Shown piece after piece: positions 8,712 through 17,466 of a stretch of DNA of 64,000 nt. The notes beneath the pieces were generated by a model. That model made no database searches. It was not told where the DNA came from and saw nothing but the letters and a program-made list of their open reading frames with translations. Position 1 is the first letter of the stretch, and each line of letters opens with the position of its first letter. Made by a program: the position numbers and the translations under genes. The stretch spans positions 47,815-111,814 of the forward strand of contig JAYWHX010000130.1 of NCBI GenBank assembly GCA_043777375.1, written 5' to 3'. This DNA comes from TH-plancto1 sp043777375. Its GTDB lineage: Bacteria > Planctomycetota > Planctomycetia > Planctomycetales > Planctomycetaceae.

Positions 8712-9464
8712 ATGACGACTCCCCGACACGACCAGCGTCTCCCCCATCAGATGCGGCCCATTTCCATCGAGCGGCCCTATTTTGGGGCAGCTGCGGGGCG
8801 TGTCTTGATTCGAGCAGGACGGACGACCGTCCTGTGTACGGCGAGTGTGGACGAGTCAGTTCCACCGTGGAAGATGCGAGAGAAGGTGCCTTCGGGATGG
8901 GTGACTGCCGAATACAGCATGCTGCCCGGCAGCACAGCACCGCGGAAGTCTCGAGATCGGAGCGGGAAGGTGGATGGGCGATCTACCGAGATTCAGCGCT
9001 TGATTGGTCGCAGTCTGCGAGCTGTCATCAATCACGAGGCCCTGGGCCCGCGCACGATTGCGATCGACTGCGACGTACTGGAAGCGGACGGCGGCACGCG
9101 CACACTGAGCATCACCGGAGGGTTCATCGCTCTGGTGGATGCGGTTCACTCGCTGATTCCCCTGGGCGTTGATCCCAGCAAAGTGATTACACAGAGCATC
9201 GCCGCGATCAGTGTGGGGATTGTGGGAGGGCGACCAGTTCTGGATCTCGACTATGTCGAAGACAGTCAGGCAGGAGTCGATTTCAATGTCGTCATGACTG
9301 GAGATGACCGGTTCGTTGAAGTTCAGGGCACAGCTGAGAATGGGACATTCAGCCACGATGAGTTGTTAGCACTGCTGGACGTCGCCCGTCGCGGTATGCA
9401 GGATTTGCAAGCCTTACAGAAAAGTATCCTGGGAGCCAAATGGCCTCTCGACACGCCGCAGTGA
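8712..9464 (+). CDS. rph: Ribonuclease PH
   Basis: 250 residues from ATG 8712, close to the usual 240. The sequence has the RNase PH core: RPISIERPYFGAAAGRVLI, VLCTASVDESVPPW, GWVTAEYSMLPGST, RSLRAVINHEALGPRTIAID and DCDVLEADGGTRTLSITGG. The enzyme is a phosphate-dependent 3'-5' exoribonuclease trimming the 3' ends of tRNA precursors and other RNAs in the cytoplasm. The frame is open 195 bases further upstream, but that stretch contains the palindromic repeat and is not conserved-looking protein. In many bacteria rph is followed by an ITPase gene; here it is followed by a secreted protein gene. Confidence 0.95.
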   Translation: MTTPRHDQRLPHQMRPISIERPYFGAAAGRVLIRAGRTTVLCTASVDESVPPWKMREKVPSGWVTAEYSMLPGSTAPRKSRDRSGKVDGRSTEIQRLIGRSLRAVINHEALGPRTIAIDCDVLEADGGTRTLSITGGFIALVDAVHSLIPLGVDPSKVITQSIAAISVGIVGGRPVLDLDYVEDSQAGVDFNVVMTGDDRFVEVQGTAENGTFSHDELLALLDVARRGMQDLQALQKSILGAKWPLDTPQ

Positions 9465-9638
9465 TTGATTTAGAACGCTCATCACTTAGCCACTCTCTGT
9501 CGTCTGCGTCCCACTTCTGGGCAATTCTCGCCCTTTGCAGACTTCGGTCGCTGAGTTCCCACCCACCCGCCAAGGTTGTTTCTCGACAACTTTGCGCCTC
9601 GTCGTTCCTGCGAACTCCCCCCTCTTGGAGGCTGCGTC

Positions 9639-10733
9639 ATGCGCTGCTCCCCTCGTTTCTCCGTCGCCCTGGCGCTGGCCTTTGGCGTTCTCGGGTCGAT
9701 GTCAGTTCAAGCCCAGAACAAGCTTACTGCGAAGTGGACAAATAAAATCGAAGCCGACCCGTCGAAGTCCTATACACTCGACAAGGCGAACGGTCCCTGG
9801 ATGGTGATGGTGGCCAGCTTTCATCCCGTCGGGGACAAGGTCGACCAGTCGGAGGGCACATCCCCCGCCGAAGCGGCGCAGGCCCTCGTTCTCGAGCTTC
9901 GGCAGAAGAAGATTCCGGCGTACGTGTACAGTGTGAAAGCCAAAAATGAGTCTGTGAAGTCGCAAGATTCACTGGGCCGTTCGACACGGATGAAGAATCT
10001 GCGTGTCGTAGATTCCGTCTGCGTTCTCGCCGGCAACTACAAATCAATCGATGAAGCCAAGGCCCAGGAAACACTGAAGTTCATCAAGCAGTACAACCCC
10101 AAGGCCTTCGAGACCGGGGTCAACTTTGTGGTGTCTCCTGGTCGCCCTGGCCCGCTGAGCAAGGCGTTTCTGACCTCCAACCCGCTCCTGTCGAACGACG
10201 AAATGGAAGCCATGAAGCAAGCCACTGATCCGCTGCTGATCAGTTTGAATAACAATGAGCAGTTCAGCCTGTACGAGAACACGGGTAAATACACCCTGAT
10301 GGTTGCCAAGTTCTCCGGCAAGTCGGTCAACGTCGTCAACGAGTCAATGGAGAAGGCCGAAAGCTACTTCACCAAGGGTGGCAACGATCTGGATCAGGCA
10401 GCGATCTCGGCCCGCAATCTCGTCAAGGCCCTGCGCAGCCGTGAGCCAGTCACAACAGATCCTGACTTTAAGGATTACTGCCGGTTGGATGCGTACATCT
10501 GGCACGACCACACGAGTTCGATCGTGACCGTTGGATCGTTTGAATCTGCTCAGGATCCACAAATCCGAAAATACGTTGAGCTGTTTGGCCCCAAGGTCAA
10601 GGTGTCCGAGTCGGGACAGAAGACTCCCGATTATCGGTATCTTCCTGTGCCCCAAGAGGAAGGTGGCTTTAATGTCATCCCGTTTGATCCTTCGCTACCG
10701 ATGATCGCTGTTCCGCACGTTCGGAAGAACTAA
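9639..10733 (+). CDS. Secreted protein with three SPOR-like segments
   Basis: 364 residues from ATG 9639, giving MRCSPRFSVALALAFGVLGS and a cleavage site after SVQA. Three spaced patches share one pattern: WMVMVASF (about residue 60), YTLMVAKF (about 225) and SSIVTVGSF (about 305). Each is followed by a helix-like segment with Ala/Glu-rich residues, as in SPOR domains that bind denuded peptidoglycan; two of them are followed by a clear aromatic or charged second strand. The similarity is by pattern only. The gene stands alone, 174 bases after rph. A role at the cell envelope is inferred. An earlier in-frame start at 9576 would spoil the signal peptide. Confidence 0.6.
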   Translation: MRCSPRFSVALALAFGVLGSMSVQAQNKLTAKWTNKIEADPSKSYTLDKANGPWMVMVASFHPVGDKVDQSEGTSPAEAAQALVLELRQKKIPAYVYSVKAKNESVKSQDSLGRSTRMKNLRVVDSVCVLAGNYKSIDEAKAQETLKFIKQYNPKAFETGVNFVVSPGRPGPLSKAFLTSNPLLSNDEMEAMKQATDPLLISLNNNEQFSLYENTGKYTLMVAKFSGKSVNVVNESMEKAESYFTKGGNDLDQAAISARNLVKALRSREPVTTDPDFKDYCRLDAYIWHDHTSSIVTVGSFESAQDPQIRKYVELFGPKVKVSESGQKTPDYRYLPVPQEEGGFNVIPFDPSLPMIAVPHVRKN

Positions 10734-11042
10734 AGAGGTTGTCTGAGGTGAGAAACATAGCCCGAGCATTCTTGAACTGAGCCCGGCTGGGGCTCCCCTT
10801 CGGCGCAGCCCGCACGACCAGCACAGTTTCACTGATTGTTTCGACCCGTCCTGCCTGGCCGTCAGACCTGTCCCCCCGACTGATTCTCCCGTTCCAGCCG
10901 CTACGTCCCGTCCGATACCAACGGTGGAGATGTGCCGGTGATTCCGTTTGTTCGTGACTGCTGAGGAACCCTCTCAGTCACGAGCGGCAAAATCTGCTGG
11001 TGCATCCGACTCGCCCTCTGGTTGGTTCGTCGGGAAGTCAGC
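10734..11042. other. Intergenic stretch, nothing recognised
   Basis: 309 bases with no coding frame of note. A GC-rich segment around 10785-10830 can fold but has no T-run. The ribosome site GGGAAG for the next gene lies at its end. Confidence 0.5.
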
Positions 11043-12650
11043 ATGCCTCTTCAGTATTTGTCTCGCGGATGTATTGGCCTCTGTTTGCTTGGTGCTGCAC
11101 TGGGGCTGACCCCCTCGGCCCAGGCCCAACTGGTTCCCGGATCGGGGAACATTCTGAACTACGACGACCTGGAAGACCCGAATTGGGGTTATGTCCATAA
11201 CTTTCCCAAAAGCAGCAAGGAAGAGGATGAGAACATCCGCTATCCGCTCGGGGCATCAAACAACCGGATGTGGTCCGAGAGTCCCAAACGCGGTAGCCCA
11301 GATGTGGTCAAGCGAGTGGAAACTCCGGCAGGCGGACTCGCGGGTAGCACGGGCTCGCTCTACCTGAGAACACGCGACTGTGGCATTCCCGGTCATCCCG
11401 GAAATAAGCAGGCTCAGGACGACTTTATCCTCTCAGCTCGACCTGTCGCAGTCGGGTACTCACCCAATTTTGTTGTGCGAGTTTATCTTCCTGAGTTCAA
11501 AGACTGGGAACAACGCCAGGGTGTCAGCTTCGGGATCCGTGCAGGCTTGCAAGGCATGATGACCAAGCAGAAGCCTGCGAGCCTCGGCAAGCGATTCTTC
11601 CGCGGCTCAAAGACGGAATCCGTGACCGAAATGGAGCCCTACTATCCAGGCTTCTTCATCGCATTCAATCCACTCAAAGCCAACCCCGCCTACAAGGAAG
11701 ACCATGCTCAGATCTTGATTCGGTCGGACGGAAATGGCCACGAGGTCGCTGGCCCCAAGATCACTCAGACCGGGTGGTGGACCTTTGGCATGTCGGTCAC
11801 GTCCGATTCACGCTGCCACTATTACGCACATGCAGGTATCGCTGACCTGACGGCGGGCGATCACATTTACTCGTCACTGCCTTACGGCATTCGTGGTGAC
11901 CATTTCAACACGATCTTCTTCAACGTTTGCTCAGCCGACAACGCCAGCTCTTGGTCGACCCCGTGGATCATTGATGACCCCAAGGTCTACTACTCGGGCC
12001 AGTCGATGATTCGGCAGCCTCAGCCACAGCAGGCTCAGCAGCCACAACCGACGAAGACGGTGCAAGCTCCCGCGAACACCACACCTGCCCAGAACGCTTC
12101 CATGTCAAAGGAAGTGGCTGCTCCAGAGGTCCAGGCCCCCGTTCAACTGGGAAGCCCGACCACTCCGTTGGCGGTTCCGCCAGCCGCACCGGCTCAGCCA
12201 CCGGTGGCTCCAGTGACTCTCCCAGTGGCTCCGGACACAAACCCGAAATTGCTCTCCACCGGACCGGCGGTCTCAGTGAAGGCTGTCCAGCCAGCAACCA
12301 TTCCGGTCTCGACTTCGATTGAAGAGCCCACGGCACCGCTTGCTCCGGTTCCTTTGCTGGTTCCGGCTGTCGAAAGCCAGGAGTCCGCCAAGCCGATTCC
12401 CAGCAATCCCGTTTCCACTCTGCCGGTCGTGAACCCACAACCAGCGGCGATTGTGAAATCGAACCCGTTTGACGATGCCCAGACCCCGAACGCGAATCCA
12501 GCGAGCGAGAAGCCGGTTGCCGAATCAAACGCCGCTCCAGGAGGCACGGTGACTCCTCCGCAAGAAGAACCGCCCCTCGTGATTCCAGAATCGAATGATG
12601 CATCAGTGGAGGTGGACCCCGCACCGGTTCCTCTTCCACCGTCCGAGTAA
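11043..12650 (+). CDS. Secreted protein with proline-rich C-terminal half
   Basis: 535 residues from ATG 11043, which follows GGGAAGTCAGC. A signal peptide runs to PSAQA (about residue 28). Residues 30-325 form a compact globular region rich in Trp and Tyr, reading like a beta-sandwich. From about residue 326 to the end the chain turns into a Pro/Ala/Gln/Val-rich low-complexity tail, likely unfolded, perhaps spanning or attaching to the wall layer. No family was recognised. The gene ends 24 bases before a strong terminator at 12675. It is not obviously linked to the neighbouring genes. Confidence 0.7.
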   Translation: MPLQYLSRGCIGLCLLGAALGLTPSAQAQLVPGSGNILNYDDLEDPNWGYVHNFPKSSKEEDENIRYPLGASNNRMWSESPKRGSPDVVKRVETPAGGLAGSTGSLYLRTRDCGIPGHPGNKQAQDDFILSARPVAVGYSPNFVVRVYLPEFKDWEQRQGVSFGIRAGLQGMMTKQKPASLGKRFFRGSKTESVTEMEPYYPGFFIAFNPLKANPAYKEDHAQILIRSDGNGHEVAGPKITQTGWWTFGMSVTSDSRCHYYAHAGIADLTAGDHIYSSLPYGIRGDHFNTIFFNVCSADNASSWSTPWIIDDPKVYYSGQSMIRQPQPQQAQQPQPTKTVQAPANTTPAQNASMSKEVAAPEVQAPVQLGSPTTPLAVPPAAPAQPPVAPVTLPVAPDTNPKLLSTGPAVSVKAVQPATIPVSTSIEEPTAPLAPVPLLVPAVESQESAKPIPSNPVSTLPVVNPQPAAIVKSNPFDDAQTPNANPASEKPVAESNAAPGGTVTPPQEEPPLVIPESNDASVEVDPAPVPLPPSE

Positions 12651-12674
12651 ACTGCTTCCCGGCAGGTTGCGGAG

Positions 12675-12708
12675 AGCCGAGGCTGATTTTTCAGCCTCGG
12701 CTTATTTT
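12675..12708 (+). terminator. Intrinsic terminator after the proline-rich secreted protein gene
   Basis: A perfect 12-bp stem (arms 12675-12686 and 12691-12702, 4-T loop) is followed by TATTTTT. The right end touches the stop codon of the convergent WecA-like gene, so it separates the two transcription units. Confidence 0.85.
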
Positions 12709-13802
12709 TCGCGACGACCGACGGTTTCCAAAATCGCGACCACGGCGAGCACGCACAGGACCATCGACAGCACCAAAATCGCTCCCGTCCAGTCCTGCAC
12801 TCGGTACAGCAGCAACGCTCCGATGCCGGTCGTAATCGTACACAGATGCACCGTCAGCACGGCATACTTGCGGGATAGCCCCAGCTCGACCAGTCGATGC
12901 GAGAAGTGGGACTTGTCGGCTTGAAACGGGCTACGCCCCTGCGACAGCCGGATCAACATGACCGATGTGAAGTCGTACAGCGGGATGGCCAGCACGCACA
13001 GCGGAGCAAGGATCACTGACCGCGTCGACTGCTTGGCATCATAAAATGTTCCATGCAGCGTCAGGCACGCCAGCATCAGTCCAATAAACATACTGCCTGC
13101 ATCCCCCATGAAGATCTTTGCTGGGGGCCAGTTGTGACACAAGAACCCCGCGATGGACCCGGCCAAAACCAGCAGCACGCCACCCACGAACCACTTGGGA
13201 TCGGCAGTCGAGGTCAACATCACAGCGGCAAACATCACGGATGCAATCAGCCCAATCCCGGACGACAACGCATCCATGTTGTCCAGAAAATTGAAGGCGT
13301 TGATCAGCACCCCGATCCACAGCACCGTCAGGATGAATCCAATCCACGGCTGCGAGGCAAACACCGTCGCTCGAAAACCACAGCTGGCCAGCGTGACAGC
13401 AATGCCGAGTTGCACGAAGAGCCGCGGCTGCCACGGCAGTGGTCGGTAGTCATCCAGAAATCCCATCGTCGCAACGATCACTCCGGAGACCGCCAGGATC
13501 CAGAATTGCCCCGAGCGAGCCATCACCCCAGACAAGTGAGGTCGAAGTTCTTCGGGAATCCACAGAGGCAGCTCCGGCTGACGAAGCAGCCACCAGACGG
13601 CAACCTGAGCGGCGCTCGCTGTGATCAGAAAACCGGCCACGATTCCCAGACCGCCACCCAGTGGAGTGGGGGTCGTATGAACTTTTCTCGAGGCAGGCTG
13701 GTCAATCAGGCCTATCCGAGGTGATAGCCACCGCATGACCCCCGTGACACTGCACGACACGACGAACGATGGAATCAAACACGCAGCGAGAAACCACAAC
13801 AC
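12702..13802 (-). CDS. WecA/TagO-type undecaprenyl-phosphate sugar-1-phosphate transferase
   Basis: 366 residues with about ten transmembrane segments. Family motifs are present in order: DQPASRKVHTTPTPLGGG near the N-terminus, FLDDYRPLPW, NAFNFLDNMDALSSGIG and FMGDAGSMFIG, then SHFSHRL near the C-terminus, where the Asp pairs bind Mg and the His-rich loop the nucleotide sugar. These enzymes load a sugar phosphate, commonly GlcNAc-1-P, onto undecaprenyl phosphate to start a glycan. It is the second such enzyme in the window (the other is at 28547-30058) and lies outside the polysaccharide block, six bases downstream of pgsA. MraY is unlikely because the peptide-substrate motifs and the mur neighbours are missing. 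Confidence 0.9.
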   Translation of the reverse strand: MLWFLAACLIPSFVVSCSVTGVMRWLSPRIGLIDQPASRKVHTTPTPLGGGLGIVAGFLITASAAQVAVWWLLRQPELPLWIPEELRPHLSGVMARSGQFWILAVSGVIVATMGFLDDYRPLPWQPRLFVQLGIAVTLASCGFRATVFASQPWIGFILTVLWIGVLINAFNFLDNMDALSSGIGLIASVMFAAVMLTSTADPKWFVGGVLLVLAGSIAGFLCHNWPPAKIFMGDAGSMFIGLMLACLTLHGTFYDAKQSTRSVILAPLCVLAIPLYDFTSVMLIRLSQGRSPFQADKSHFSHRLVELGLSRKYAVLTVHLCTITTGIGALLLYRVQDWTGAILVLSMVLCVLAVVAILETVGRREK

Positions 13803-13808
13803 AACCGG

Positions 13809-14462
13809 TCACTCCGAGGCGGGACGACGCAGGATTTGAAACGCGCGCCAAGAGTACTCGACTCCGCTATACACCGTGATCGCGACCGTGGCCCAGATCG
13901 CAAAATCTCGAAGCTGAGTGAGCAGGCTCTCCGAGATCAAGGACTTCCAGTTCGAGAGGAACTCCGGGCTGAGAGAGAGCAGACAAAGCGGCACAGCTGC
14001 GCACTGGAACACCATTTTGATCTTGCCCGACCACTTGGCCGAGAAGTCCGTCCCACGCTGCTCCATGAAAGCCCGCAGCTGGGTGATGAACATCTCGCGG
14101 GCCACGATGGCGAACGTGACCCAGGCGGTGACTCCGCTTATCGGCCAGGCCATGAGAAAGATGAACGACCCGCAGATGATGATCTTGTCGACAAACGGAT
14201 CGAGGATGCGGCCGAGGACGGTCACTTGCCCATGCTTGCGAGCCAGATACCCATCGAGAAAATCCGTGAGAGCGGCCACCACAAACACAATCGCTGATGT
14301 CTGCCAGTAACCACCAGTCGAGATGAGCGCAAACAGAACCAGAGCCAGCACAAAGCGTGACAGCGTGATGGCGTTCGGCAAATTCAACGAGCGAGCATCA
14401 ATCGCAGAAGCGAGTGGCGAACTCTCGGAATGCACAGGCATGGACAAAGGCGCGGTATCCAT
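13809..14462 (-). CDS. pgsA: CDP-diacylglycerol-glycerol-3-phosphate 3-phosphatidyltransferase
   Basis: 217 residues from the ATG at 14462. The CDP-alcohol phosphatidyltransferase motif is complete: D67-x2-D70-G71-x2-A74-R75-x8-G84-x3-D88-x3-D92. The preceding SLNLPNAITLSRF is the usual PgsA N-terminus. Several transmembrane helices follow. The enzyme makes phosphatidylglycerol phosphate, the first committed step to phosphatidylglycerol and cardiolipin. The frame stays open upstream to 14585, but that part is not family-like, so the later start was taken; an ATG at 14441 is also possible. It is followed closely by the WecA-like gene. Confidence 0.9.
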   Translation of the reverse strand: MDTAPLSMPVHSESSPLASAIDARSLNLPNAITLSRFVLALVLFALISTGGYWQTSAIVFVVAALTDFLDGYLARKHGQVTVLGRILDPFVDKIIICGSFIFLMAWPISGVTAWVTFAIVAREMFITQLRAFMEQRGTDFSAKWSGKIKMVFQCAAVPLCLLSLSPEFLSNWKSLISESLLTQLRDFAIWATVAITVYSGVEYSWRAFQILRRPASE

Positions 14463-14640
14463 AGTTCGGCCAACTCTGACGCGAACGAAGGGCGAATCCG
14501 GTTCGCACTCGCACCTTGCTCCGTCTCCTGAATAGTAACGATTTCCCTGAACTCCGGCGATAATGCCGAGCGGCAGAATCGGCATCTTCGAAAAAACTGG
14601 ATTCCGGCAGAAAGTGCGCGTCTCCGGTGTGCAGATCGCC

Positions 14641-14822
14641 GATGAAGTCTCTGCCGGGGAAAGTTCTCGGTGTTGCGGGTGGTTCGACAGGTGCCAGATC
14701 GGTTGCGACTATCCATCGCGCCCGGTGGGTCTGCCCTCTTGAGGAATGGTCTGAAAGAAACACCACCCGCCCATTCTCGCAGCCGCCGGTGCTCCTCCCC
14801 CTCGGAGTTCCGGCGGTTTTTT
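14641..14822 (+). ncRNA. Candidate structured small RNA ending in an intrinsic terminator
   Basis: The plus strand has a strong terminator at 14783-14822 with no gene feeding it. Twelve bases before the terminator, ACCACCCGC (14762-14770) can pair perfectly with GCGGGTGGT (14675-14683), closing a 78-nt domain that itself contains GC-rich hairpins. The 5' end is not defined; 14641 is a guess. The sequence does not match the hallmarks of SRP RNA, tmRNA or RNase P RNA that I know. It is an inference from structure only. Confidence 0.25.
14783..14822 (+). terminator. Orphan intrinsic terminator on the plus strand
   Basis: Outer stem CCGCCGG/CCGGCGG (14783-14789 and 14810-14816), an inner CTCC/GGAG stem, then six T. 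Both flanking genes run on the minus strand, so it must serve another plus-strand transcript or be incidental. Confidence 0.6.
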
Positions 14823-14830
14823 AATGGCAT

Positions 14831-14860
14831 GAGCATGATCCCAACTCCGCGATCATGCTC
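14831..14860. other. Perfect 10-bp hairpin after the small membrane protein gene
   Basis: GAGCATGATC and GATCATGCTC pair around a 10-nt loop. It lies 30 bases beyond the stop of the minus-strand gene at 14890 and may stabilise or end that transcript, though no T-run follows on that strand. Confidence 0.45.
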
Positions 14861-14889
14861 GCCGTGTAAGACTTGTCGGTGAACAGATA

Positions 14890-15150
14890 TCAGTCCGGCT
14901 GCTTGGGCTCAGAAGACTCGGTCCGCTGGATGACTTCGCGGGTAGTCCCGATCAGTAAACTAATTCCGCTAGCCCCACTGAGCAGGGAGAAACCCACAGA
15001 TGCCGCGCGGAATACTTTTGCCCCCACCGCATCTCCCAGCGATGACAGTAGGCCCCAGAGCAACACGCAAACCAGCGTGACCGCCTGGAGGCTCACGAAC
15101 GTCGCCAAGCCACGCCGCAGCCAGACCAATTGAGTACGTGGATCGGTCAT
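14890..15150 (-). CDS. Small two-helix membrane protein, unknown
   Basis: 86 residues with two hydrophobic segments (about 15-37 and 46-67) and charged ends. Its ATG overlaps the stop of the upstream 608-residue gene as TAATG, so it is very likely translated by coupling. No family was recognised. The tight linkage suggests the two products work together. Confidence 0.65.
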   Translation of the reverse strand: MTDPRTQLVWLRRGLATFVSLQAVTLVCVLLWGLLSSLGDAVGAKVFRAASVGFSLLSGASGISLLIGTTREVIQRTESSEPKQPD

Positions 15151-16976
15151 TATTCGACCTCCACCAACGACTTGTATTTCCCGTCTTCCACCTTCGCGAC
15201 CACCGTCTCGTGATGGGAGTGCAGTCCCAACGCTGACCGAGCACTGTCGCCCTTCTCAGGCTGATGGAACACCATCCACAGCTGATCCGCGACACGCCAG
15301 CGAGCGGCACAGGCGAGGTGCTTAGGCACCCGCTGTCCGTCTTCCGCCACTGACAATGGGCCCCACTGGACGGGTGATTGAGAACGCCCGGGGTCCCAAT
15401 CGATGACGAACGCGCTATACACGCCTTCGCTCGCGGCCACATTTCGCGAGACGATAGCTTGAGAGTCGCACGTCAAAGCGCCGTCCGTGTTTTGAACTCG
15501 CTCCTGAGCGTTAAAGATCGGGAACAATCGCACCACTGAACCCGACTGCTGCAATTGCCACTCGCGCGTGCGGCCATCCGCCAGTGACTTCCAGCCGGTC
15601 GCCAGCGGCAGGCGCGACTCGAGGGACAGATCAGACTTGCCCGGGGCTCGGACCTCGTCCGCCACCATCAGGAACTTGGACACACGCGACCACAACAGCT
15701 GGCGAAAGACAGTGATGCCCGGGGCTGGTTCCCACTTCAATTCGCAGAAATCGGACTCCGGATCGGAGTACCAGCAGCAGCAGGACCACTCTCCCGAGGT
15801 CCAGGTTTGCCTCTCCACTGTGACACTGGCGGTCCAGTTTCCGCGAAGCAGCATGCGTTCATGAAGGCTGAGTTCCACGGTCGGAACTGGGTCAGCATAG
15901 CGCACGACACACCGATCGCGTGAGTCCCGCCAATCGCCTTGCAGCAGGGCGTACTGCGCGGCGTCCGACTGGTGAGAGACCAGTTGCTTCTTCTTCAGCA
16001 AGGGGCGGCTACGCGGCTTCTTGGGAGTCGCCTCTGGTGTCGTGGCAGGCCCGAGGCTGGCCTTGGTCCAGATCTTCAACTGCCGCACTGTCGATTCCGC
16101 ACCCGACAGTTTGAACGTCTTCACCACACGCCGCATCCAGTCGAGAGACTCATGCGGAGTCCGCGACGGCAGCCACGAACAGTCGATCGGAAACAGGACC
16201 ACCGCCCGTGACGCCAGGCATTCCAATCGCAGGCGATCCACCTTGTCCATCAGATTCAGTTCGAGCCGCTCGAAGAGATCGACCAGCCGGGCTAAGCTCG
16301 CCATCGCCGCAGCCATTGAATTGTGAATGGCCGCCATCGGGCAGCCCTCGACATCGGTCAGTAGCCCCAGGAAATGGTGGATCGTCGTGACCACTGGTTG
16401 AATGTCGGCCTTCTTCAAGGGTATTGTCGATGTCGCCACCAGCCGCAACATCTGCATCTCGGTCGTCAGGAGTTCTCGCACAGCGGGATGCTGCGTCCCG
16501 GCTGAGCTCGTCACCTGTCCGGTATGCTCCTCGACAAATCGCCACAAGCGAACCAGAACTGCGTCCGTCAGGCGCGGAGCACGCTCCAACAGAACGACAC
16601 ACGCCAGCATCTGGTCCAGCAGGTTCGGAATCTCCGAGCGCGGTTGCCGGTCGAGCCAAGCTTCGATCGTGCCCGAGAGCAGCTCAGTCAATTGCCGTCC
16701 TTTACGTACCGACAGATGACACAACTCATCAATCAACTCGATCGTCAACGCATCTGTCGCCGCATCCGCTGACCAGCGCAGAGCGGAAATCAGCTCCAGC
16801 TTTTTCAGAGTCGAAAATCTCTCTCGCAGCTGCCGCGCGACCGAAGCCACTTCTCCCTGTCGCAGCGCTTCATGCCAGCTGATGGGCGAACGGATCGTGG
16901 CAGACAGAGATTGCAACCACTCTCCATCGGTCAGAGTGGTCAGGGAGCGAGTACGGGCCTGGGAATGTGAACTCAT
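15150..16976 (-). CDS. Large unknown protein with a beta-rich C-terminal half
   Basis: 608 residues from the ATG at 16976 (MSSHSQART); an upstream in-frame start at 17060 adds unlikely residues. The first 330 residues look all-helical. From about 360 onward there is a Trp-rich, strand-rich region, with a pattern such as YALLQGDWRDSRDRCVVRY and LLWSRVSKFLMVADEVR, that recalls the beta-sandwich of heparinase-like proteins but lacks any catalytic signature I can name. There is no signal peptide or membrane segment, so a cytoplasmic location is expected. It is coupled to the small membrane protein gene that follows. Function unknown. Confidence 0.65.
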   Translation of the reverse strand: MSSHSQARTRSLTTLTDGEWLQSLSATIRSPISWHEALRQGEVASVARQLRERFSTLKKLELISALRWSADAATDALTIELIDELCHLSVRKGRQLTELLSGTIEAWLDRQPRSEIPNLLDQMLACVVLLERAPRLTDAVLVRLWRFVEEHTGQVTSSAGTQHPAVRELLTTEMQMLRLVATSTIPLKKADIQPVVTTIHHFLGLLTDVEGCPMAAIHNSMAAAMASLARLVDLFERLELNLMDKVDRLRLECLASRAVVLFPIDCSWLPSRTPHESLDWMRRVVKTFKLSGAESTVRQLKIWTKASLGPATTPEATPKKPRSRPLLKKKQLVSHQSDAAQYALLQGDWRDSRDRCVVRYADPVPTVELSLHERMLLRGNWTASVTVERQTWTSGEWSCCCWYSDPESDFCELKWEPAPGITVFRQLLWSRVSKFLMVADEVRAPGKSDLSLESRLPLATGWKSLADGRTREWQLQQSGSVVRLFPIFNAQERVQNTDGALTCDSQAIVSRNVAASEGVYSAFVIDWDPGRSQSPVQWGPLSVAEDGQRVPKHLACAARWRVADQLWMVFHQPEKGDSARSALGLHSHHETVVAKVEDGKYKSLVEVE

Positions 16977-17466
16977 GACAACCAGCATGCAGGGTGCGGA
17001 ACTTCGAGTCCTCCCAGCGTAACGCAATGTGGGCCCGTTGCAATTCAGCCGATGATTCACACTCGTGCTGATCGGGAGGGCGGAGCCAGTGCTGGAAATA
17101 GGATTGACTTGGTCTTCCGCTGGGCGGCACGTTTTCTAAGTGCCCGCCGCGAGGGTAAAGTGCGGGCGAGATTGCTGCACTCTGGCGAGAGTGTCATGCG
17201 GAAAGGATGGCCGCAAGAAACTCAAAAAACGCAAAAAGGGGAGGAGTCTTCTTTTGAGTTTTTGAGTTTTTTGCGGCCTCCACTCTTGGACAACGCCGAC
17301 TGCAACGACACCACGCAAGTCGCCCTGCCCTGCTTCACAGGGCAATCTCCTGAGAGCGGGCGATGAGGAAACGTGCCCCACGAAGATCGCCATCAGGCGC
17401 ACAGCACAAGGGCGAGGCTCCTGCAGTACGCATGGCGGAATGACTCATTTCGCCCCGCGTGATTGA
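16977..17466. other. Intergenic stretch with a long hairpin and repeat traces
   Basis: 490 bases with no credible coding frame. The main structure is the inverted repeat at 17209-17278. Fragments near 17072 and 17405 resemble the arms of the palindromic element found at 1804 and 8580, but are too degraded to call. Confidence 0.5.
17209..17278. repeat. Long A/T-rich inverted repeat with GGCCGCAA ends
   Basis: A left arm beginning GGCCGCAAGAAACTCAAAAA (17209-17236) pairs with a right arm ending GAGTTTTTTGCGGCC (17251-17278) with only a few mismatches, around a 14-nt loop. It sits between two minus-strand genes and looks like a short mobile or REP-like palindrome rather than a terminator. Confidence 0.65.

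Larger units (their letters stand above)
14463..14889. other. Intergenic stretch holding two hairpins and a possible small RNA
   Basis: No convincing protein is encoded here. Two strong stem-loops are visible: a plus-strand terminator at 14783-14822 and a 10-bp perfect hairpin at 14831-14860. No plus-strand gene lies upstream of that terminator, which is why a small RNA is suspected. Confidence 0.55.

Noticed and set aside
11968..12639. 223-codon minus-strand frame opposite the proline-rich secreted protein
   Set aside because: Open only because the repeated Pro/Ala codons of the real gene lack stops in complement.
14641..14822. SRP RNA, tmRNA or RNase P RNA as identity of the structured stretch
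   Set aside because: None of their conserved sequence hallmarks (such as the SRP tetraloop region, tRNA-like tmRNA ends or RNase P core) could be found; kept only as an unassigned candidate.
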